Positions 1 through 6,374 of a stretch of 7,600 nucleotides of DNA are shown here, piece after piece; within the stretch, counting starts at the first letter, position 1, and every line of letters starts with the position of its first letter. The DNA lies in assembly GCA_013153295.1 (NCBI GenBank), contig JAADEV010000009.1:1-7600 (forward strand), given 5' to 3'. The position numbers and the translations under genes are program-made. This stretch comes from Aquificota bacterium. Lineage in GTDB: Bacteria; Aquificota; Aquificia; Aquificales; Hydrogenothermaceae. Under the pieces are notes generated by a model. The model was not told where the DNA came from. It searched no databases and worked only from the letters and a program-made list of their open reading frames with translations.

Positions 1-494
1 ACTAAAACTTTTTTATCATCTGTTGTATACCATATAACCCTTTTTACCCCTCCATCTAATAAATCCTGTGTTTTTTCCTTCATATAAGAGAGAATATCTC
101 CGTAGCCTTTTAAATCAGCTTTTGTATCAACCTCAATAACAACCTCAGGTGGGGTTTTGGTGTATCTGTTGTCTATTCCCTCAGACAGTAGTTTCTCCCT
201 ATCAAAGACAGCTATATCTAAACTTCTCCAGCTTTTTGGTTTCCATTGGAAACCTGCTTCATTGGTTGCAATAACATACTTTTTTTTATCCAAGTTATTT
301 AAAAGATAAGAAAACAGCAAGTATACAATATACCACTGTATTTTACTGCTACCCATAACCTCCTCCAGAGATTTTTCCCCAGACAGCACCTTTTCGTAAT
401 CACGGTAGTATATAGGCACCCCGTCCTTCATCTCGTATATAAGTTCCTGTGGCACTTCTTTAACTGCTGATTTTTTTTCTAATACCTGTTCCAT
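1..494 (-). CDS. Uma2 family (DUF820) PD-(D/E)XK nuclease-like protein, 3' end cut by window
   Basis: The frame opens with ATG at 494 (minus strand) and stays open for 164 codons to the window edge, so the C-terminus is missing. The translation begins MEQVLEKKSAVKEV. It has the Uma2/DUF820 pattern: an N-terminal helical part, then N78-E79 and the strand S91-LDIAVF with D93. The segment PPEVVIEVD (115-123) follows, with E121 at the usual acidic position, then K141 eight residues before G149-V150 and the strand KRVIWY. These residues match the proposed PD-(D/E)XK core (D93, E121, K141). The spacing from E121 to K141 is about six residues longer than in the common version (E-V-x-S-P-S...K). Family members are widespread, often in many copies, and their cellular role is unclear; nuclease activity is predicted from the fold. 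A weak ribosome site (GAAGG) precedes the start. It lies 59 nt behind the SAM hydrolase gene and may be co-transcribed with it. The family call is fairly secure; function is unknown. Confidence 0.82.
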   Translation of the reverse strand, partial: MEQVLEKKSAVKEVPQELIYEMKDGVPIYYRDYEKVLSGEKSLEEVMGSSKIQWYIVYLLFSYLLNNLDKKKYVIATNEAGFQWKPKSWRSLDIAVFDREKLLSEGIDNRYTKTPPEVVIEVDTKADLKGYGDILSYMKEKTQDLLDGGVKRVIWYTTDDKKVL

Positions 495-553
495 AGCTAA
501 AACCTTCAGTCTATTTTGTTTATCCTTTAATTTAATTGTGAAACTGTTTTTTT

Positions 554-1321
554 TCAATCTGGTAAGATTATCTCCACCTTATCCCCTTTTTGAAGGTTGA
601 ACATATCCTTTGCACTGCCCTTTGGGACAAAAACCTCGTAGTATCCGAAACTTCCCTTTACCATATTTAGTTTTCCCTCTTCCCCTTCTAAGAAAGTTCT
701 GCATACCTTTGCAACCTTTATACCCTTGACCTTTATCTCTTTGTATCTGTCTATATGCTGGATATTTGTTATACCGTTGCCAAAATGGTCAAACTTTACT
801 ATTTCCCCTACAATCCTGTCTTTCTCCCTTTTTGGCTTGGGTATCTGTATCCTTTTGTAATCGTTTATCTCCCTACCAAAGGCTGTTATATCAACACCTT
901 TTGAAAGGTAGGCAGAAACAGGGGCAAAAATATCCCTTCCGTGGAATGTTTCATTATCCCTTTTAAGGGTGTATTTACTATCTGTTATCTCCACTATCTT
1001 TCTTATCTTTTCATCTTCAAGGGCAAGTGAGATTAAACCGTTATCCGGGGCTACAAAGAAGTAATCCTCTGTTTCCACCGCTATAGCCCTTCTATCTGTG
1101 CCAACCCCCGGGTCAACAACACACAGGAATACTGTTTTTTTTGGGAAATACTTGTAAGAGGCTTTTAGTGTTAAAGCCCCTTCCACAATATCAAAGGGGG
1201 TTATATGGTGGGTTATATCAATAATATCTGTGGAAGGGGAGATAGATTTTATAACACCTTTTACAGTTCCAACAAAACCGTCTTCTATACCAAAATCACT
1301 TAAAAAGGCTACTAATCCCAT
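554..1321 (-). CDS. SAM hydroxide adenosyltransferase (DUF62 / SAM hydrolase family)
   Basis: This 255-residue protein is a full-length member of the DUF62 family, whose characterised archaeal and bacterial members split S-adenosylmethionine into adenosine and methionine using a water-derived hydroxide. Visible signatures are the N-terminal LSDFG with D9, the DPGVGTDRR motif (70-78), APDNG with N94, and FHGRDIFAP (126-134). The family triad Asp-Arg-His corresponds to D70, R77 and H127. The C-terminal domain carries FDHFGNGITN (177-186), which in the family contributes to the SAM site across the trimer interface. I see no long insertion like the loop of fluorinase, so a halogenase role is unlikely. 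The start ATG directly follows the TAA of the ompH-like gene with no gap. There is no strong Shine-Dalgarno in front of it, so translation probably depends on coupling. No signal peptide is seen, so it should be cytoplasmic. The physiological purpose of the reaction is not settled in the family. Confidence 0.9.
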   Translation of the reverse strand: MGLVAFLSDFGIEDGFVGTVKGVIKSISPSTDIIDITHHITPFDIVEGALTLKASYKYFPKKTVFLCVVDPGVGTDRRAIAVETEDYFFVAPDNGLISLALEDEKIRKIVEITDSKYTLKRDNETFHGRDIFAPVSAYLSKGVDITAFGREINDYKRIQIPKPKREKDRIVGEIVKFDHFGNGITNIQHIDRYKEIKVKGIKVAKVCRTFLEGEEGKLNMVKGSFGYYEVFVPKGSAKDMFNLQKGDKVEIILPD

Positions 1322-1753
1322 TTACTTAAGTGTGCCGTATTTCTTATCAAAGAACTTTATAAAATCCTGTGTTTTGTCTAACTGTGGTTTTCCGTATAGG
1401 ATTATCTCCTTTGTAAGTATCAGTTTATATCCTTTCTGTTTAGCATACTCTCCCAATGCCTTTTGTAGATTTGTCATAAACTTTTGTATAAGCTGGTTCC
1501 TTCTTTGATTTAACTCCTTCTGTTTCTCCTGTATAAACGCCTGTATCTGTGTATCTGTAGCCCCTTCCTTTTTCTTTTTCTCTATTTCCTTTTTCAGATT
1601 TTCTACCATAGCCTTTAGTTCAGATTGGATAGACAGACCGGCTTTTGAGCTTTCTGCCACCTTTTGCATATCAATGTAAACAACAGCCTCCTTCCCGTAG
1701 GAAAGGGAAACAAGGAATAACAGTGGTAAAAACAGCCTTAAAAACTTAAACAT
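1322..1753 (-). CDS. OmpH/Skp family periplasmic chaperone
   Basis: This is a 143-residue secreted protein. Residues 1-20 form a signal peptide: a basic n-region with K3 and R6, a Leu/Phe-rich core, and S-Y-G before probable cleavage at K21. After it comes the beta strand AVVYIDMQKV typical of the Skp/OmpH entry strand. A long charged helical section follows (about residues 38-105) rich in Lys, Glu and Gln, consistent with the coiled-coil tentacles that hold unfolded outer-membrane proteins. A closing strand YKLILTKEIILYG and a C-terminal helix complete the body. The length agrees with the family (about 140-170). The start is well supported by an AGGAGGAG ribosome site a few bases upstream. 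The Skp role in outer-membrane protein transport is inferred from the family. The gene is not beside bamA or lpxD here; instead it abuts the SAM hydrolase gene, with which it probably shares a transcript. An alternative is another short secreted coiled-coil protein. Confidence 0.85.
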   Translation of the reverse strand: MFKFLRLFLPLLFLVSLSYGKEAVVYIDMQKVAESSKAGLSIQSELKAMVENLKKEIEKKKKEGATDTQIQAFIQEKQKELNQRRNQLIQKFMTNLQKALGEYAKQKGYKLILTKEIILYGKPQLDKTQDFIKFFDKKYGTLK

Positions 1754-1832
1754 AACTCCTCCTATTGCAGTTTTTCTTTAATTATACAATTTTTTGCTGT
1801 GTTAAACTTTTGTGAAAAAGGGGCTAAAAAAA
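1754..1832. promoter_or_regulatory. Divergent ompH / trmFO promoter region
   Basis: This 79-base AT-rich spacer lies between two divergent genes and must hold both start signals. On the minus strand a perfect TATAAT sits at 1781-1786, which would place transcription start roughly 20 bases before the ompH ATG. A matching -35 at normal spacing is poor; TTAACA at 1800-1805 is only 13 bases away. On the plus strand TACAAT at 1785-1790 is a possible -10 for trmFO, again without a good -35. The two candidates overlap, so divergent promoters may interfere with each other. The plus-strand stretch 1797-1813 resembles the leader in front of the RHH gene near the right end of the window. Only the minus-strand -10 is reasonably convincing. 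Confidence 0.4.
1819..1823 (+). promoter_or_regulatory. Ribosome binding site of trmFO that favours the ATG at 1833
   Basis: The purine run AGGGG ends nine bases before ATG 1833. The frame could also open at GTG 1812, seven codons earlier, but that start would lie upstream of this site and has no comparable motif ahead of it. Confidence 0.6.
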
Positions 1833-3140
1833 ATGGTAAAGGTGGCTGTTATAGGTGGCGGGCTTGCCGGTAGTGAAGCGGTTTATAGGATTGCAAAGGA
1901 GGGTATACCTGTTGATTTGTATGAGATGAGACCTTCAAAAATGACACCAGCCCACAGAACAGGATACTTCAGCGAGTTGGTTTGTTCAAACTCCCTTGGT
2001 GGGAAAGAGATAACAACAGGGGCAGGTTTACTAAAAAAAGAGATGGAGATGTTAGGGTCGTTAATTGTGGAGGTGGCAAAAAGGGAGGCTGTTCCTGCTG
2101 GTGGTGCTTTGGCAGTTGACAGGGAAAGGTTTGCAAAGGGTATCACAGAGATAATTGAAAGTATGGATAATGTAAATGTTATAAGGGAAGAGGTTAAGGA
2201 AATACCAAAGGGGTATGACTATATAGTAATAGCAACAGGACCTTTAACATCACCAGATTTTTCAAAAAGTTTAATGGAGATTACAGGGGAGGAATACCTT
2301 TACTTTTATGATGCTATTGCCCCTACCGTTGATGCAGAAACAGTTGATTTTTCAAAAGGTTTTTGGGGTGATAGATACTCTAAGGGGGAAGGGGATTACT
2401 TTAACTGTGTCCTTACACAGGAGGAGTATGAGAGATTTTACAACGCCCTTATGGAAGCTGAGCAGGTGCCACTTAAGGATTTTGAAAGGGCGGTATTCTT
2501 TGAAGGCTGTCTACCTATAGAGGAGATGGCAAGGAGGGGAAAGGAAACATTACTTTACGGACCTATGAAACCTGTAGGGCTTATAGACCCTAAAACAGGT
2601 AAACAACCTTTTGCTGTAGTCCAGCTAAGGAAAGAAAATAAAGAGGGGACTTTACTCTCCCTTGTAGGCTTCCAGACTAAACTAAAGTATCCTGAACAAA
2701 AAAGGGTTTTTAGACTTATACCTGCATTGGAAAATGCCACATTTGTAAGACTTGGTTCTATACACAGAAATACATTTATACAATCCCATAAACTACTTGA
2801 ACCTACCCTTATTCTGAAAAAGGATAAAAGGATACTGTTTGCAGGACAGATTACAGGGGTTGAAGGTTATGTAGCCTCAGCATCAACAGGAATATTAGCA
2901 GGTATTAATGTGGTTAGAATGGTAAAAGGTAAACAGCCTGTTGTCCCACCTAAAACAACAATGCTTGGTGGTCTGGTTCATTACATAACAGAGCCGAAGG
3001 AGGAGCTACAACCTATGAACCCTAACTTTGCCCTACTACCCCCATTAGACAAAAAAGTAAAAGACAAACAAAAAAGGAAACTTTTAAAAGCACAGCGGTC
3101 TTTATCAGATATGGAAGAGTTTACAAACCTTTATTTATGA
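1833..3140 (+). CDS. trmFO: Methylenetetrahydrofolate--tRNA (uracil-54-C5)-methyltransferase, FAD/NAD(P)H-dependent
   Basis: TrmFO makes 5-methyluridine at position 54 in the T loop of tRNA, taking the carbon from methylenetetrahydrofolate and the electrons from reduced FAD. The 435-residue product has the N-terminal FAD-binding strand [13 protein letters not shown] (4-16) with the GxGxxG-type glycines, then YEMRP, AHRTG and the very characteristic [11 protein letters not shown] segment containing C51. The second conserved cysteine, C226, sits in [18 protein letters not shown]. Both cysteines correspond to the pair studied in bacterial TrmFO. The C-terminal FAD segment [19 protein letters not shown] is also present. 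Length agrees with the family. I chose ATG 1833 over an upstream in-frame GTG at 1812, because it leaves VKVAVIGGG near the N-terminus as in relatives and has AGGGG at a suitable distance. It is transcribed away from ompH and ends 100 bases before flgF in the same direction. TrmFO replaces the SAM-dependent TrmA, so m5U54 here depends on folate. It is cytoplasmic. Confidence 0.96.
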   Translation: MVKVAVIGGGLAGSEAVYRIAKEGIPVDLYEMRPSKMTPAHRTGYFSELVCSNSLGGKEITTGAGLLKKEMEMLGSLIVEVAKREAVPAGGALAVDRERFAKGITEIIESMDNVNVIREEVKEIPKGYDYIVIATGPLTSPDFSKSLMEITGEEYLYFYDAIAPTVDAETVDFSKGFWGDRYSKGEGDYFNCVLTQEEYERFYNALMEAEQVPLKDFERAVFFEGCLPIEEMARRGKETLLYGPMKPVGLIDPKTGKQPFAVVQLRKENKEGTLLSLVGFQTKLKYPEQKRVFRLIPALENATFVRLGSIHRNTFIQSHKLLEPTLILKKDKRILFAGQITGVEGYVASASTGILAGINVVRMVKGKQPVVPPKTTMLGGLVHYITEPKEELQPMNPNFALLPPLDKKVKDKQKRKLLKAQRSLSDMEEFTNLYL

Positions 3141-3240
3141 TATATTGAATTTAATAAAAACCCGTATTCGATATTAAAGAATATTAAATACTCATACGAT
3201 ATATTAATTAATAATGCTTAATAGGGTAGGGGGGTTGGCG
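3141..3240 (+). promoter_or_regulatory. Candidate sigma-28-like promoter region of the flagellar operon
   Basis: This 100-base AT-rich gap separates trmFO from flgF. TAAA at 3175-3178, a 16-base spacer and TACGATAT at 3195-3202 resemble the flagellar sigma-28 (FliA) pattern TAAA-N15-GCCGATAA, with a one-base longer spacer and three mismatches in the -10. Predicted initiation near 3209 would leave a leader of about 30 bases before ATG 3241. A second CGATAT lies at 3169-3174, 28 bases upstream of the first, and ATATTAAA is repeated at 3171-3178 and 3181-3188. No terminator hairpin for trmFO is visible, so read-through is also possible. In such AT-rich DNA these matches can arise by chance. Confidence 0.35.
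3228..3234 (+). promoter_or_regulatory. Ribosome binding site fixing the flgF start at 3241
   Basis: AGGGGGG lies six bases before ATG 3241. The in-frame ATG at 3214 has only AT-rich sequence upstream and would put the ribosome site inside the gene, so the later start is preferred. Confidence 0.65.
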
Positions 3241-3972
3241 ATGTCCCTTAATATGCAACCTATATATGTTTTAGCCTCAGGTGGGGAAAGGGCTTTAGAA
3301 AACCTAAACACTACAACAAACAACCTTGCAAATGTAAACACCCCCGGCTTTAAAAAACTTGTTTTACAAGAGATGAGCCAGTATTTACCTGAGAATAAAG
3401 GGAACGCCGCCCATCTGTTTGTTTTCCCAAGGTTCTACGATACACCTGTAATACTTTCACAGGGGCATATAGTTAGGACAGATGCACCGTTTGATTTTGC
3501 AATATTCGGTGAAGGCTTTTTTGCAGTGGAAACGCCACAGGGGGTCAAATACACCAGAAATGGACATTTTATAAGGGATAGTGAAGGTTATCTGGTAGAT
3601 GCCAACGGAAACTATGTCCTTGACGAAAACGGTAAAAGGATACAGATTAAGGATATAAACAAGGAGATAGTTGTCCTTGAGGACGGTTCCATATATCTGG
3701 ATTACGAGCCTGTAGGTAGGTTTATGGTGGTTAACTTTACAGCTGTTAAGCCTGATGCCGAAAGCTACTATGTGCCTGATTTGGAAAAAAATGCACAGGA
3801 GATACCGGCAGACTACAGAATAGAACAGGGCTTTTTGGAACATTCCAATGTTGATGTTATAACTGGAATGGTAGAGCTTATAAACGCCCAGCGTAGGTTT
3901 GAGATTTATGGAAACCTTATAAAAAGCCTTGACCAGATGGAACAGAAAAGTAATGAGATAGGAAAGGCTTAA
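3241..3972 (+). CDS. flgF: Flagellar proximal rod protein FlgF
   Basis: This 243-residue protein belongs to the FlgE/F/G rod-hook family and is built into the basal-body rod that crosses the periplasm. It has the N-terminal rod motif NNLANVNTPGFKK (27-39). A central FlgE/F/G body follows, FDFAIFGEGFFAVETPQG then YTRNGHF (about 84-110). The C-terminal module QGFLEHSNVDVITGMVELINAQRRFEIY ends the protein; its helix pairs with the N-terminal helix in the assembled rod. There is no cleavable signal peptide, as expected for export through the flagellar type III apparatus. I call it FlgF rather than FlgG because it is shorter, more divergent, and stands directly upstream of an unmistakable flgG, the usual order. 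The start at 3241 is supported by a strong ribosome site; an upstream in-frame ATG at 3214 has none. It is the first gene of the five-gene flagellar cluster, 20 bases before flgG. Family is certain; FlgF versus a second FlgG-like rod protein is slightly less so. Confidence 0.9.
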   Translation: MSLNMQPIYVLASGGERALENLNTTTNNLANVNTPGFKKLVLQEMSQYLPENKGNAAHLFVFPRFYDTPVILSQGHIVRTDAPFDFAIFGEGFFAVETPQGVKYTRNGHFIRDSEGYLVDANGNYVLDENGKRIQIKDINKEIVVLEDGSIYLDYEPVGRFMVVNFTAVKPDAESYYVPDLEKNAQEIPADYRIEQGFLEHSNVDVITGMVELINAQRRFEIYGNLIKSLDQMEQKSNEIGKA

Positions 3973-3992
3973 AACTAAGGAGAGGTGAAGAG

Positions 3993-4793
3993 ATGTTAAG
4001 GGCTTTATGGACTTCCGCATCTGGAATGCAAGCACAACAGACAAACCTTGATGTAATCTCCCATAACATAGCCAATGTAAACACAGTTGGGTTTAAAAGG
4101 AGTAGGGCAAACTTTGAGGATTTAATATACCAAGACCTTAAAGACCCCGGTGTAATGAGTTCAAATGAGACAAGGGTGCCTACAGGTATACAGATAGGTT
4201 TAGGGGTAAAGGTATCCGATGTGGCTAAAATATTCTCCCAAGGTTCTTTAATAAAAACAGATAAACAGCTTGATATAGCAATACAAGGGGACGGCTTCTT
4301 TAAAATAGAGCTACCCGGTGGAGGGGAAGCATACACAAGGGCTGGAAACTTCCAAATAGATAACGAGGGATACATAGTAACACCTAACGGGTATAAACTG
4401 TCTCCAAACATACAGATAGCCTCACCGGAAACATTAATAAGCATTAATATAAGCCCTAACGGTAAGGTTTATGTGGTTAGAAACGAAGGGGGACAGCAAA
4501 CTGTAGAGGAGCTTACAGATATAAAGCTGTATAAATTTATTAATCCCTCCGGTTTAAGGGCAATAGGTGAGAACCTGTTTGTTCCAACAATGGCATCTGG
4601 AGACCCAATAGAGGGAGACCCGAATATGGACGGCTTTGGAAAGCTGGCACAGGGATTTTTAGAGGCTTCCAATGTAAATATAGTTGAGGAGATGGTAAAC
4701 CTGATAGTAGCCCAAAGGGCTTACGAAATAAACTCTAAAGGCATTATCACCGCAGATGAAATGCTTAGAACGGTGGTTACCCTTAAATCTTAG
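3993..4793 (+). CDS. flgG: Flagellar distal rod protein FlgG
   Basis: FlgG forms the distal rod, the shaft that passes through the P and L rings and joins the hook. The 266-residue product matches the usual length of about 260. It opens with MLRALWTSASGMQAQQTNLD and the rod signature SHNIANVNTVGFKRSR (23-38). The FlgG-typical ANFEDLIYQ follows, then the DIAIQGDGFF body and YTRAGNFQID. The C-terminal QGFLEASNVNIVEEMVNLIVAQRAYEINSKGI is the conserved FlgE/F/G terminal module, ending in ADEMLRTVVTLKS. No signal peptide is present, consistent with type III export. A good ribosome site (AGGAGAGGTG, 3979-3988 region) precedes ATG 3993. The last 38 bases overlap the beginning of flgA in another frame. 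Identification is secure. Confidence 0.97.
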   Translation: MLRALWTSASGMQAQQTNLDVISHNIANVNTVGFKRSRANFEDLIYQDLKDPGVMSSNETRVPTGIQIGLGVKVSDVAKIFSQGSLIKTDKQLDIAIQGDGFFKIELPGGGEAYTRAGNFQIDNEGYIVTPNGYKLSPNIQIASPETLISINISPNGKVYVVRNEGGQQTVEELTDIKLYKFINPSGLRAIGENLFVPTMASGDPIEGDPNMDGFGKLAQGFLEASNVNIVEEMVNLIVAQRAYEINSKGIITADEMLRTVVTLKS

Positions 4794-5706
4794 CCTGTTA
4801 TTACTCTTACTGTTTTCAGGCTTAGCTTACAGTAAAACCACCTTATACCTAAAAAAGTATGTGGAAGTAGAAAAACCTACAGTTAAAATATCAGACATCG
4901 CCAGTATAGTCTCAAACAACAACAGTTTTGCCTCATACATAGGTAGTATAACAGTTATAAAAAACCTACCAGCGGGTAAAAAGGCGGTTATAACCTCTAC
5001 ACATATAAAGAAAGTCCTCTCCCAAAACTATATAGACCTGTCCCAGATACAGATAAAGGGGAATAAAACGGTAGTAAAAAGGAAGATTATACAGTTTGAC
5101 AACCAGATACTTGAAAAGGTGGTAAAAGAATATCTGCAAAGAGACCCTAACATACAGGTGGTAAAGGTCTCCACAGGAAGATTTAAAAGGCTAATCTTTA
5201 GCAAGCCTTACCAGATAAAAATACAGGAAGTATCCAAATCCTCTAACTATATAAGGCTGAAGGTTTTCCTACTACAAAATGGGCAGATACTAAAACAGTT
5301 TAATGTATCTGTTAGATACAAACAGCTTGCAGATGTGGTTGTGGCGGTTAGACCTATACTAAGGGGGCAGATAATATCTGAAAATGACATATCTTTAAAA
5401 AAGATGGATATGAAAAGGGGTTATATAACAGACCCTTCGTTGGTGGTAAACGCTGTAGCAAAAACCACAATACAGGCAGGTAAGCCAATAACCTTGAATA
5501 TGATACAGCCTGACTACCCTGTAAAAAAGGGAAGTAATGTTAAGGTTATATACAACCGAAACGGAATAAGGATAGAGATTGTAGGGGTTGCTTTGGAGAA
5601 CGGTCAGCAAGGTCAGACAATCAAGGTAAAAAATCCATCTACAGGGAAAGTGTTGCCATGCAAAGTAATAGGAAAGGATACAGTCTTATTCGTTGGGGGT
5701 ATGTAG
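4756..5706 (+). CDS. flgA: Flagellar P-ring assembly chaperone FlgA
   Basis: FlgA is a periplasmic chaperone needed for FlgI to polymerise into the P ring. The 316-residue product has a Sec signal peptide: K2 and R6, then a run of leucines (12-19) and A-Y-S with likely cleavage before K27. The variable middle part is poorly conserved, as usual for FlgA. From D193 comes the recognisable SAF-type module: DVVVAVRPILRGQIISENDI, then the acquisition of VAKTTIQAGKPITLNMIQP. The terminal domain follows with VKKGSNVKVIYNRNGIRIEI, GVALENGQQGQTIKVKNPSTGKVL and a final VLFVGGM. The start at ATG 4756 lies inside the end of flgG (38-base overlap). No other ATG, GTG or TTG occurs in frame before the hydrophobic core, so the overlap is needed to keep the signal peptide. 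Only a weak AAAGG precedes it, so translation is probably coupled to flgG. The protein is longer than the roughly 220-residue enterobacterial form. Confidence 0.93.
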   Translation: MKCLERWLPLNLSLLLLLLFSGLAYSKTTLYLKKYVEVEKPTVKISDIASIVSNNNSFASYIGSITVIKNLPAGKKAVITSTHIKKVLSQNYIDLSQIQIKGNKTVVKRKIIQFDNQILEKVVKEYLQRDPNIQVVKVSTGRFKRLIFSKPYQIKIQEVSKSSNYIRLKVFLLQNGQILKQFNVSVRYKQLADVVVAVRPILRGQIISENDISLKKMDMKRGYITDPSLVVNAVAKTTIQAGKPITLNMIQPDYPVKKGSNVKVIYNRNGIRIEIVGVALENGQQGQTIKVKNPSTGKVLPCKVIGKDTVLFVGGM

Positions 5707-6362
5707 TATTACTAACAGGGGGTTTACTACTTAACTCCTGTGAAAGTAAAAAAAGGGCTTTAAAACCCTTTGAACCGGTTCCACCTGAGATAGTGGCAGA
5801 AAAGCCAAAGTATCCACCCGGTTCACTGTTTACAGAAACAAACGAAGTAAACCTGTTTTCTGACAACAAAGCCTACAAAGTGGGAGATGTTATAACAATA
5901 AAAGTGGTTGAAAATATATCCGGTTCCGGCAGTGCAAACAGCCAGTCAAGTAGGGATACATCTGTAGATTTAGATTTTCCACCGCTTAACCTGATGGGTA
6001 GCCCAATACCTACAAACAAATCTGTAGCTGGTATAAAAGCAGGTTCAAAAAACAACTTTAAAGGAACTGGAAAAACAGACAGGAAGGCATCATTAATAGC
6101 CACAATCTCAGCAAGGGTGGTAAAGGTTTACCCCAACGGAAACCTGTTTATAGTAGGTAAAAAGGTAATAAAGATAAACGAAGATGAGCAGGTGCTTGTT
6201 ATATCTGGGATAGTAGAGCCTACCAATATAGAGCAGGACAACTCAATACTGTCCTCAAGAATATCTGATATGTATGTGGAGTATAACGGTAAAGGGTTCA
6301 TAGCAGATAACCAAAGACCGGGCTGGTTAGCCAGATTTCTATCTAAAATCTGGCCGTTTTAG
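5658..6362 (+). CDS. flgH: Flagellar L-ring lipoprotein FlgH
   Basis: FlgH forms the L ring in the outer membrane around the distal rod. The 234-residue product is close to the usual size. It starts with a lipoprotein signal: basic residues R5, K6 and R12, a hydrophobic stretch VVLLTGGLLL, and the lipobox L-N-S-C with C28 as lipidation site. Position +2 is Glu, compatible with outer-membrane sorting. Family motifs follow: SLFTE, NLFSDNKAYKVGDVITIKVVEN (about 65-86), a Ser/Thr/Gly-rich low-complexity segment, then GNLFIVGKKVIKINEDEQ and SGIVEPTNIEQDNSILSSRISDMYVEYNGKG. The first 49 bases overlap the end of flgA; no alternative ATG, GTG or TTG lies between ATG 5658 and the hydrophobic segment. 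A modest ribosome site (AGGGAAAG) lies upstream within flgA, so coupling to flgA is likely. The product should act with FlgI, encoded immediately downstream. Confidence 0.96.
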   Translation: MQSNRKGYSLIRWGYVVLLTGGLLLNSCESKKRALKPFEPVPPEIVAEKPKYPPGSLFTETNEVNLFSDNKAYKVGDVITIKVVENISGSGSANSQSSRDTSVDLDFPPLNLMGSPIPTNKSVAGIKAGSKNNFKGTGKTDRKASLIATISARVVKVYPNGNLFIVGKKVIKINEDEQVLVISGIVEPTNIEQDNSILSSRISDMYVEYNGKGFIADNQRPGWLARFLSKIWPF

Positions 6363-6367
6363 GAGGT
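6361..6367 (+). promoter_or_regulatory. Strong ribosome binding site of flgI overlapping the flgH stop codon
   Basis: AGGAGGT begins within the TAG stop of flgH (6360-6362) and ends seven bases before ATG 6375. It is one of the best Shine-Dalgarno sites in the window, and suggests that flgI is translated efficiently and partly independently of flgH, in keeping with the many P-ring copies needed. Confidence 0.75.
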
Positions 6368-6374
6368 TTCTTAA

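Noticed and set aside
495..553. Separate promoter or terminator between the DUF62 and Uma2-like genes
   Set aside because: On the minus strand TTCACA is a possible -35, but no acceptable -10 follows at normal spacing. The run of A after the DUF62 stop has no hairpin and would not form a U-tract in this transcript.
554..1321. SAM-dependent fluorinase or chlorinase
   Set aside because: The Asp-Arg-His triad of the hydroxide-using branch is present and no fluorinase-type insertion is visible.
1230..1508. Plus-strand frame of 92 codons across the ompH/DUF62 junction
   Set aside because: Both genes on the other strand are well supported and the frame shows no domain.
1812..1832. GTG start for trmFO, seven codons upstream
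   Set aside because: It would add KKGLKK before the FAD-binding strand, and the ribosome site at 1819-1823 lies inside it; ATG 1833 fits relatives better.
3203..3212. Perfect 10-base palindrome ATTAATTAAT upstream of flgF
   Set aside because: It consists only of A and T within AT-rich DNA, where such palindromes are expected by chance.
3214..3240. ATG at 3214 as the start of flgF
   Set aside because: It has no ribosome site upstream, whereas AGGGGGG precedes the ATG at 3241.
3457..4044. Long open frame of 195 codons on the minus strand
   Set aside because: It lies antisense to flgF, which has clear family motifs throughout. The translation is rich in Cys, Tyr, His and Ser and shows no recognisable domain.
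3917..4444. Open frame of 175 codons on the minus strand
   Set aside because: It is antisense to flgF and flgG, with no ribosome site or family motif; it is a by-product of codon use in flgG.
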